Positions 58,162-64,000 of a stretch of 64,000 nt of DNA are shown here, piece by piece; the stretch's first letter is position 1, and the number at the start of each line of letters is the position of its first letter. A program made the position numbers and the translations under genes. Below the pieces are notes generated by a model that did no database searches, was not told the DNA's origin, and saw nothing but the letters and a program-made list of their open reading frames with translations. The stretch comes from CAADGU01 sp035444285 (lineage in GTDB: Bacteria; Chloroflexota; Anaerolineae; Promineifilales; Promineifilaceae): the NCBI GenBank assembly GCA_035444285.1, contig DAOMOK010000010.1, positions 1 through 64,000 on the forward strand, read 5' to 3'.

Positions 58162-59082
58162 ATGAGTACCACCATTTTGCAACACGGCCGTGTCACCTGG
58201 ACAAACATCACCCAACCCACCTCGGCCGACATAGACCAGTTGCAGGCCACCTATCCCCACCTCCATCCCCTCAACCTGCGTGACTTCAGCAACGACCTGG
58301 AATTCCCCAAAATAGACCATCACGATGAATACCTGTTCATGGTCGTGCAGCTACCCTGGTGGGACCCCCAGGAGAAAATATCCCACCCCTGTGAAGTGGA
58401 TATTCTTGTCAGCCGGGGTACCCTCATCACATCCCACGCCGGCGCCCTCAAACCGCTCAACGAACTATTTACCCGCGCCCAGACAGACGAAACCACACGG
58501 GAAAAATTGATGGGCCGCGGGGCCAGTCCCTTGCTCTATGAAATTTTGCACGACCTGATTGATTACTGCTTCCCCATCCTAAACAAAGTCAACCAAAATA
58601 TCCGCCACATCGAAGACCATCTTTTTCAAGCGGATACCGAACACATCTTACACGATGTCGCTATCGTCCGCCGGGATGTCATTGCCCTGCGCCACATTTT
58701 ACGGCCGCAATACGACATCATCCACACATTGGAACAAGGTAACTGGCCTTTCATCCATGAGGATCTCACACTTTATTGGAGCAACCTGGGCGACCACCTG
58801 GCCCAATTAAAAGCGATGCTGGATGAACACATGGATGTAATCAATGGCCTGTCTGACACGTTGGATACACTGGCTTCTCACCGCATTGATGGCGTCGTGC
58901 GCGTGCTGACTCTTATCACCATTCTCACCGCACCCCTGACACTTTTGGCTACCGTCTTTGGCATCAATGTTGACCTGCTCCCCCAACAATTTCATCCTAT
59001 CCTTTTCCTATCGGTCAATATCATTGGCGTCATCCTCACCTTGATATTGTTACGCTATTTGAAGCGAAAACGCTGGTTGTAA
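58162..59082 (+). CDS. corA: CorA-type Mg2+/Co2+ transporter
   Basis: Protein of 306 residues. A large cytoplasmic alpha/beta domain is followed by a long helix (RRDVIALRHILRPQYDIIHTLEQ) and two C-terminal transmembrane segments (LTLITILTAPLTLLATVFGIN and LFLSVNIIGVILTLILLRYL). The pore signature GMN is present here as GIN (VFGINVDLLP). The C-terminus is basic, as expected. It forms a pentameric channel in the membrane. A strong intrinsic terminator follows. Confidence 0.92.
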   Translation: MSTTILQHGRVTWTNITQPTSADIDQLQATYPHLHPLNLRDFSNDLEFPKIDHHDEYLFMVVQLPWWDPQEKISHPCEVDILVSRGTLITSHAGALKPLNELFTRAQTDETTREKLMGRGASPLLYEILHDLIDYCFPILNKVNQNIRHIEDHLFQADTEHILHDVAIVRRDVIALRHILRPQYDIIHTLEQGNWPFIHEDLTLYWSNLGDHLAQLKAMLDEHMDVINGLSDTLDTLASHRIDGVVRVLTLITILTAPLTLLATVFGINVDLLPQQFHPILFLSVNIIGVILTLILLRYLKRKRWL

Positions 59083-59097
59083 TGCCCGATCACGAAC

Positions 59098-59138
59098 AAA
59101 AAAAGCCCGGCCTTTTCTAAAAGGGCCGGGCTTTTTCC
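59098..59138 (+). terminator. Intrinsic terminator between corA and pnp
   Basis: AAAAAAGCCCGGCCTTTT, loop CT, AAAAGGGCCGGGCTTTTT: a GC-rich stem flanked by A and T runs, so it can work in both directions, ending corA on the plus strand and pnp on the minus strand. Confidence 0.92.
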
Positions 59139-59144
59139 TGATGA

Positions 59145-59177
59145 AGACATCCAATTTCTCAAAGAAATCGGATGTCT
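59145..59177. repeat. GACATCCAATTTC/GAAATCGGATGTC hairpin
   Basis: Arms AGACATCCAATTTCT and AGAAATCGGATGTCT with one mismatch, next to the terminator. Second member of the family at 2512-2559. Confidence 0.8.
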
Positions 59178-59189
59178 GGATTTCATAGA

Positions 59190-61418
59190 TTAGCGGCGCC
59201 GCGGGCCACCACGGTCACCACCGCGCCGGTCACCGCCGCGATCCCCACCACGACGGTCGCCGCCTCTATCGCCGCCGCGCCGGTCACCGGACGGTTTGGG
59301 CCGATCTTCCGCTCGCGCCTGGTCCAGCGACCACCCTTCCAGCACTGCTTTGCGTGACAGGCGATATTTGCCTTCCGGGCTGCGGTCAATGATCATCACC
59401 ATCACCTCATCCCCCATCTGCACGGCGTCTTCCACTTTGCGCAGATGCTCAGAGGACAATTGCGAGATGTGTACCATGCCATCTGTACCTGGCAAAAATT
59501 CCACAAATGCGCCAAAGTCGGTAATACGCACCACCTTGCCGCTGACTATTTCGCCCAGTTCCGGCTCGTGGGTCATGGCGGCAATGCGTTTGACCGCCTG
59601 TTCCGCCAGTACACCATCTACCCCGGCCACAAAGATCGTACCATCTTCCTGAATATCAATGGAAACGGCGAAATCTTCTTCCAGGCCACGAATATTAGCG
59701 CCACCCTTGCCGATGACCGCGCCAATTTTGTCGGGGTCAATTTTGACGGTGAGCATACGCGGCGCGAAGGGGCTGAGTTCTTCACGAGGGGCGGGGATGG
59801 CTTGCAGCATATGTTCCAGAATTTGCAGCCGCCCTACCCGCGCCTGCTCCAACGCCTGCGTCATGATGTCCATCGTTAAACCGGAGATTTTGATGTCCAT
59901 TTGCAGGGCAGTGATACCTTCGCTGGTACCGGCGACCTTAAAGTCCATGTCACCCAGGTGATCTTCCATGCCCTGAATGTCGGTGAGGACGGCGTATTTT
60001 TCGCCATCGCTGATGAGGCCCATGGCCACACCGGCTACCGGGCGTTTGATCGGCACACCACAATCCATCAGCGCCAGGCTGGACGCACACACGCTGGCCT
60101 GGCTGGTGCTGCCATTGGATGACAATACCTCGGACACCACGCGAATGGTGTAGGGGAATTCATCTTCCGGGGGAATCATGGGGCGCAGAGCAGCTTCGGC
60201 CAGGGCGCCATGCCCAATCTCACGCCGTTTGGGGCCGCGCAAGGGCCAGGTCTCGCCGGTGGAGAAAGGCGGGAAGTTGTAATGGTGCATGTAGCGGCGG
60301 GTCTCTTCGGGCGTCAGGCCGTCCAGCTTTTGGGCGTCACGGGGTGTACCCAGAGCAGCAATGCTCAACACCTGCGTTTCGCCGCGCTGGAAGAGGCCGG
60401 AGCCGTGGGCGCGGGGGCTGAGACCAACTTTGGAGAAAAGGGGGCGGATGGTGGTGAGGTCACGGCCGTCGGGTCGAATCCCCTCATACAAAATCCGGTT
60501 GCGCACCACTTTCTTCTGGATGCCGGTAATCACTTCACGCACCTGCACCGGATTCACTTCCGGGTCGGCTTCCATGAAGTCATTCACAATTTCATCGCGC
60601 AGGTCGCCCATCTCGTCATTGCGCTCGTGGCGGTCGGTTTGCACCATGATGTCGGCGACACGACCACCCACTTTGCTCTTCACCGCTTCTTGCAGATCAG
60701 CATCCACCGCATGAATAACCACCGGCAATTTTTCTTTGCCAACGGCGGCCCGCATCTCTTCTTGCATCTGAATAAACGGCTGCACCGCCTGATGCCCAAA
60801 CGCCAATGCCTCCAGCAATAACGATTCGGGAACTTCATTAGCCCCCGCTTCCACCATGATGATGGCGTCCCGCGAGGCAGCCATGCGCAAGTCTAATGTG
60901 CTGCCGGCCATTTCTTGAATGGTAGGGTTGGCTATCAGTTCACCATTCACGTATCCCACGCGCACCCCGGCAATCGGCCCCTCCCAGGGCACATCCGAGA
61001 TGTGCAGGGCGGCGCTGGCGGCATTGATGGACATGATGTCCAGGTAATGTTCATTATCCGAGGAGAGGGTGGTGGTGATAATCTGCACTTCATTGCGCAT
61101 ACCATCGGGGAATAACGGCCGTAACGGACGATCTGTCAGCCGCGAAATGAGCACTGCCTCCGTCGTTGGCCGCCCTTCGCGCCGGAAGAAACTGCCCGGA
61201 ATACGACCGGCGGCATACATCTTCTCTTCAAAATCCACGCTCAGCGGAAAAAAGTCTAGCCCCTCCCGCACAAATTTAGACATGGTTGCCGTCGCCAGCA
61301 GCACCGAATCCCCGGCGCGCAGCGTTACCGCCCCACCCGCCTGTTCGGCTAACAGGCCAGTAGATACCGTCAGCTCCTCATTGCCAATACGAGCTGTAAA
61401 AACAGATTCTGTTTTCAT
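59190..61418 (-). CDS. pnp: Polyribonucleotide nucleotidyltransferase (PNPase)
   Basis: Phosphorolytic 3'-5' exoribonuclease of 742 residues. Two RNase PH-like cores (first with GRIPGSFFRREGRPTTEAVLISRLTDRPLRPLFP; second with GLSPRAHGSGLFQRGETQVLS and SNGSTSQASVCASSLALMD), a KH domain (IGAVIGKGGANIRGLEED) and an S1 domain (GKVVRITDFGAFVEFLPGTDGMVHISQL). The last 25 residues or so are a DRRGGDRGG array encoded by repeated DNA and may add RNA binding, as in RGG-tailed PNPases. It is downstream of rpsO on the same strand, the usual order. Confidence 0.96.
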   Translation of the reverse strand: MKTESVFTARIGNEELTVSTGLLAEQAGGAVTLRAGDSVLLATATMSKFVREGLDFFPLSVDFEEKMYAAGRIPGSFFRREGRPTTEAVLISRLTDRPLRPLFPDGMRNEVQIITTTLSSDNEHYLDIMSINAASAALHISDVPWEGPIAGVRVGYVNGELIANPTIQEMAGSTLDLRMAASRDAIIMVEAGANEVPESLLLEALAFGHQAVQPFIQMQEEMRAAVGKEKLPVVIHAVDADLQEAVKSKVGGRVADIMVQTDRHERNDEMGDLRDEIVNDFMEADPEVNPVQVREVITGIQKKVVRNRILYEGIRPDGRDLTTIRPLFSKVGLSPRAHGSGLFQRGETQVLSIAALGTPRDAQKLDGLTPEETRRYMHHYNFPPFSTGETWPLRGPKRREIGHGALAEAALRPMIPPEDEFPYTIRVVSEVLSSNGSTSQASVCASSLALMDCGVPIKRPVAGVAMGLISDGEKYAVLTDIQGMEDHLGDMDFKVAGTSEGITALQMDIKISGLTMDIMTQALEQARVGRLQILEHMLQAIPAPREELSPFAPRMLTVKIDPDKIGAVIGKGGANIRGLEEDFAVSIDIQEDGTIFVAGVDGVLAEQAVKRIAAMTHEPELGEIVSGKVVRITDFGAFVEFLPGTDGMVHISQLSSEHLRKVEDAVQMGDEVMVMIIDRSPEGKYRLSRKAVLEGWSLDQARAEDRPKPSGDRRGGDRGGDRRGGDRGGDRRGGDRGGPRRR

Positions 61419-61734
61419 CTTTTATTGAAATCCTTTTTTGTCCAGTGATGGCGCGGTGGGAAACCGGCCACAGCAGGTATATCTGTCACACGAGCCTGAC
61501 CACGCTGCCAGGTAAAACGCCAAAACGCCTGAATTTACCTATCAGGCAGCCGGAACATCTCAGTTAGACAATATGGTGTTGGCAATTGGGGTTTTAGGGA
61601 CTGGGGATTGGCTCATACCAAACTGGTACGGGGCAATACCCAATTCCTAAACCGTTCGCCCATGCCAACAAACTTATAAAAAACAAGGGGCGATTATCAT
61701 CTCGCCCCCTGAAAATAACAACTCTTCGCAGCCT
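61419..61734. other. rpsO-pnp intergenic region
   Basis: Just over 300 bases with no gene. On the minus strand it starts with the hairpin terminator at 61678-61709 after rpsO and ends in the pnp leader. A short palindromic stretch (ACCAAACTGGT, near 61618) is visible. In E. coli this interval carries the pnp promoter and RNase III sites; I cannot place these here with certainty. Confidence 0.5.
61678..61709 (-). terminator. Intrinsic terminator/attenuator after rpsO
   Basis: On the minus strand GGGGCGA and TCGCCCC form a stem with a TGATAA-type loop and are followed by TTGTTTTTTAT. It lies 25 bases after the rpsO stop and should reduce read-through into pnp. Confidence 0.8.
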
Positions 61735-62004
61735 TTATCGGCGCAATCCCAGCCGATCAATGACTTCACGGTAACGTTCTGGGTGATTCTTACGCAAGTA
61801 GGCCAACATGCGCCGCCGTTTACCCACCAACCGCAGCAAACCACGCCGCGAGCTTTCATCATGCCGATGTTCACGTAAATGGGTTTGTAACTGGGAAATA
61901 CGGGCGCTAAACAAGGCGATTTGCACTTCAGGTGAACCGGTGTCACCTTCGTGCTGAGCATATGATTGCAAAACTTCGGCTTTCGCAGTAGGTTCTAAAG
62001 ACAT
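61735..62004 (-). CDS. rpsO: 30S ribosomal protein S15
   Basis: Ribosomal protein of 89 residues, full length. Signature HEGDTGSPEVQIALFSARISQLQTHLREHRHDESSRRGLLRLVGKRRRMLAYL. It binds 16S rRNA at the three-way junction of helices 20-22 and bridges to the large subunit. A GGAGGAA ribosome site precedes the ATG. It is first in the rpsO-pnp pair. Confidence 0.97.
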   Translation of the reverse strand: MSLEPTAKAEVLQSYAQHEGDTGSPEVQIALFSARISQLQTHLREHRHDESSRRGLLRLVGKRRRMLAYLRKNHPERYREVIDRLGLRR

Positions 62005-62131
62005 AGTTTCCTCCAGTTTGATTTTCAGTTTTAGCCTGACTATCGTCGTGCCGAATAACGTCGCACAGCCAAGCCAGTGGCGGATTATAGCCGCGCTGCC
62101 CTATATCTCCAAATGGGTCATCGTTTTCTCA

Positions 62132-62161
62132 TTCGACGCCATAGACGGCCGTTGTTATAAT
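62132..62161 (+). promoter_or_regulatory. secG: Candidate sigma-70-type promoter for secG
   Basis: TTCGAC at 62132-62137 and a perfect TATAAT at 62156-62161, with 18 bases between. The spacer contains an ACGGCCGT site. Transcription would start near 62168, ahead of the hairpin at 62187-62219. Confidence 0.55.
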
Positions 62162-62186
62162 GCTGGCTTGTTTGTTAAACAAGATG

Positions 62187-62219
62187 AGACCCGAAGGGTT
62201 TTGAAAACCCTTCGGGTCT
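62187..62219. repeat. Perfect 16-bp-stem hairpin before secG
   Basis: AGACCCGAAGGGTTTT and AAAACCCTTCGGGTCT around one base, in the secG leader. It could attenuate transcription of secG or be a repeat of the family seen at 19515-19547. Confidence 0.8.
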
Positions 62220-62241
62220 TATAATGATGAGGTTGTAAACA

Positions 62242-62490
62242 ATGACTCTTTCGGGATTAGCGCCCTATTTGGGCATCATTGAGATTATTCTGGCGGTAGC
62301 CATGACCGTTTTGGTTTTGATGCAGACAAAAGGCTCTGACCTGGGCGGATTTTTGGGGGGCGGCGGCGGCGACAGTGGTGGCAGTTTCCGCACCCGCCGG
62401 GGTATTGAAGCCACCATGCACCGGATTACCATCATTTGCGCCGTGCTTTTTTTCATCAACACGGTTTTGGCGTTTTTGGCCTGGGGGTAG
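62242..62490 (+). CDS. secG: Protein-export membrane protein SecG
   Basis: Protein of 82 residues with two transmembrane helices (IIEIILAVAMTVLVLMQ and ITIICAVLFFINTVLAFLAW) and the characteristic loop KGSDLGGFLGGGGGDSGGSFRTRRG ending in the conserved basic patch. It is part of the SecYEG translocon. A GAGG ribosome site lies 12 bases upstream. Confidence 0.93.
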   Translation: MTLSGLAPYLGIIEIILAVAMTVLVLMQTKGSDLGGFLGGGGGDSGGSFRTRRGIEATMHRITIICAVLFFINTVLAFLAWG

Positions 62491-62491
62491 G

Positions 62492-62545
62492 AGACGGTAA
62501 TCGGTAATCCGTAATCGGTAATCGGTAATCCGTAATCCGTAACAA
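62492..62545. repeat. GGTAATCCGTAATC repeat ladder
   Basis: Direct repeats of GGTAATCGGTAATCCGTAATC between secG and the SBP gene. Unlike its relatives at 54345 and 55243 it lacks an inverted partner. Confidence 0.7.
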
Positions 62546-62546
62546 T

Positions 62547-64000
62547 ATGAAATTGCATCTGCGCTGGCAGATTCTTCTGGCGGTATTGGGGCTGCTGCTG
62601 GCGCTTTCCATCCTCTCTTTTCAGGTACAAACGGCGGCATTGTGTGTTACCCGTGTGCCGGCCAGTGGTGGTGTGTTCAGCGAAGGCGTACTGGGCGCAC
62701 CGCAATACCTGAATCCCTTGCTCAGCGACCCAAACCCGGTTGATCGGGAACTGGTCAGCCTGCTGTTTGATGGGCTGACGCAGGTTGGGTCAGACGGCCG
62801 TATCCACCCGGCGCTGGCCGAAAGCTGGACGGTGAGCGAAGACGGCCGTACCCTGCAATTCACTTTACGTGATGACGCCCTCTGGCATGACGGCCGTGCC
62901 GTTACCACCGCCGACGTTCTCTTCACCTACAGCCTCATCCAGCAAGAAGATTTTCCCGGCCCGCCCGCGCTCAAAGCCCTCTGGCAATCCGTCACCATCA
63001 ACCAGATAGATGAACAGGTGATTGAGTTTGTGCTGGCAGAACCATATGCCCCATTTTTAGAAGCCACCACACGCGGCATCCTACCGGCACACCTATTGGC
63101 CGACGTGCCCGCCGCCGAATTAACGGCGCATCCATTCAACCAATCGCCCATCGGCACCGGCCCCTGGCAAATACAGTCCGGCCAAAATTGGACAACAAAC
63201 AATCGCCTGCAACTCACCCCCAACCCGCTCGATTGGCGTGAAGGGACGGCCATTCCCACCCTGGAATTTCGTTTTTACCCGGATGAAAGCAGCCTGCTCA
63301 CCGCACTAACAAATGAAGAGATCACGGCCGTCAGCCACGTTACACCCGCCATGCTGCCGGAAACGGCCGTGCTGCCTGATGTGCGTCTGTTTACGGCCGT
63401 GGCTCCGCGTTACACCGAACTCCTCTTTAACCAGGCCGGCGGTAGCGTCACTGCGGCGGCAGAAGTGCGCCAGGCGCTCGCCTATGCCCTGGATCGGCAG
63501 GCATTGGTGGATACGGTACTGTCCGGGCAGGGCATTCCGTTTGAAGGGCCATATCTGCCATCATCCTGGGCCTATAATCCCGGCGAACTGACCACCTACA
63601 GCTACGACCCGGTTACCGCCACCACCCGGCTAGACGCGGCGGGTTGGCTCCTCGCCGAAGGGCAAACCATCCGTCAGAATGGCGAAACGCCGCTCACTAT
63701 GCGCTTGCTGACGCTGAACGCAGAACCATACCTGTCGCTGGCAGCCGCCATTCAGGAACAGTGGACGGCCGTGAACGTCAACACCACCATCTCCACCACC
63801 AACACCCTGCGCGACGCACTGGCAACCGGGCAATTTGATGCCGCCCTGCTGGACATCGCCCCCACGACCGACCCCGACCTGTACGACTTTTGGAGCCAGG
63901 AAGCGATGGTGCGCGGGCAGAACTATGCCCAATGGAACAACCGCCGCGCCAGCGAAGCATTGGAAAGCGCCCGGCAGGTGTGGAGTGAGGCAGAGCGACG
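62547..64000 (+). CDS. Peptide/nickel-type ABC transporter substrate-binding protein (3' partial)
   Basis: Open from ATG 62547 to the right edge (484 codons, no stop). A signal-like hydrophobic segment (ILLAVLGLLLALSILSF) is followed by the SBP_bac_5 pattern: EGVLGAPQYLNPLLSD, then LVSLLFDGLTQVGSDGRIHPALAESW, FTLRDDALWHDGRAVTTADVLFTY, VRQALAYALDRQALVDTVLSGQG and YDPVTATTRLDAAGW. It has no lipobox cysteine in the usual place, so it may be a membrane-tethered form. It binds peptides or similar solutes outside the membrane. Permease and ATPase genes, if present, lie beyond the window. Confidence 0.88.
   Translation, partial: MKLHLRWQILLAVLGLLLALSILSFQVQTAALCVTRVPASGGVFSEGVLGAPQYLNPLLSDPNPVDRELVSLLFDGLTQVGSDGRIHPALAESWTVSEDGRTLQFTLRDDALWHDGRAVTTADVLFTYSLIQQEDFPGPPALKALWQSVTINQIDEQVIEFVLAEPYAPFLEATTRGILPAHLLADVPAAELTAHPFNQSPIGTGPWQIQSGQNWTTNNRLQLTPNPLDWREGTAIPTLEFRFYPDESSLLTALTNEEITAVSHVTPAMLPETAVLPDVRLFTAVAPRYTELLFNQAGGSVTAAAEVRQALAYALDRQALVDTVLSGQGIPFEGPYLPSSWAYNPGELTTYSYDPVTATTRLDAAGWLLAEGQTIRQNGETPLTMRLLTLNAEPYLSLAAAIQEQWTAVNVNTTISTTNTLRDALATGQFDAALLDIAPTTDPDLYDFWSQEAMVRGQNYAQWNNRRASEALESARQVWSEAER

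Noticed and set aside
62018..62224. 68-codon plus-strand open frame before secG
   Set aside because: It runs through the promoter-like boxes and hairpin, overlaps the rpsO leader and has no ribosome site or recognisable pattern.
1..64000. tRNA or rRNA genes
   Set aside because: I read the gaps for cloverleaf arms and conserved T-loop words and found none convincing; a covariance scan would be needed to exclude them.

Overview
The window looks like chromosomal DNA of a Chloroflexota-type bacterium (inference from gene style: effector-associated-domain ATPases, a CHAT/NTPase/TPR protein, a luciferase-like F420-type oxidoreductase, PPK1, a bacterial alpha-2-macroglobulin, and very hairpin-rich intergenic spacers). 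It is moderately GC-rich. I saw no rRNA, tRNA, CRISPR array or transposase. About 50 genes can be supported. The left end cuts the first gene and the right end cuts a peptide-binding transporter gene.

Layout. 0-4 kb: EAD-like/AAA ATPase, DUF423 membrane protein, double-GNAT acetyltransferase, rhodanese. 4-11.3 kb: HMG-CoA lyase, class V aminotransferase, aat, PRPP synthetase, alpha/beta hydrolase, a large membrane-anchored unknown. 11-19.5 kb: ppk1, CapA-like lipoprotein, a second EAD-like protein, and a tex-unknown-cupin operon. 19.5-32 kb (all minus strand): acyl-CoA carboxylase alpha, APH-type kinase, acyl-CoA dehydrogenase, LLM oxidoreductase, lipoprotein, a 1060-residue helical-repeat membrane protein, acyl-CoA carboxylase beta, and a PmeII-like restriction-modification pair. 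32-38 kb: one giant alpha-2-macroglobulin lipoprotein. 38-43.7 kb: C39-like protease pair, Uma2 protein, zinc-ribbon protein, RidA, GH4 glycosidase, nitrilase-family hydrolase. 44-48.4 kb: a three-gene operon ending in a CHAT-protease/NTPase/TPR protein. 48.4-54.4 kb: two paralogous FAD oxidoreductases, an ECF sigma factor and its membrane partner. 54.5-64 kb: HAD hydrolase, ABC exporter pair, P1 peptidase, CorA, rpsO-pnp, secG and a partial SBP.

HMG-CoA lyase, the two carboxylase subunits and the acyl-CoA dehydrogenase together fit a leucine/isovalerate degradation route, although they are not one operon. The CHAT operon and the two EAD-like proteins fit NLR-like conflict or immunity signalling (inference).

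The strongest unexplained signals are at DNA level. (1) The 8-bp palindrome ACGGCCGT occurs about 150 times by hand count, against roughly two expected, in genes and spacers alike. This resembles HIP1 of cyanobacteria. It is absent from the whole CHAT operon. (2) Many gene boundaries carry a perfect or near-perfect inverted repeat belonging to one of a dozen or more sequence families, and several of these run into coding sequence and add residues to proteins. (3) Five exact 120-bp copies sit in the TPR region of the CHAT protein. (4) A 115-bp MITE-like palindromic element is present twice at about 90 percent identity.
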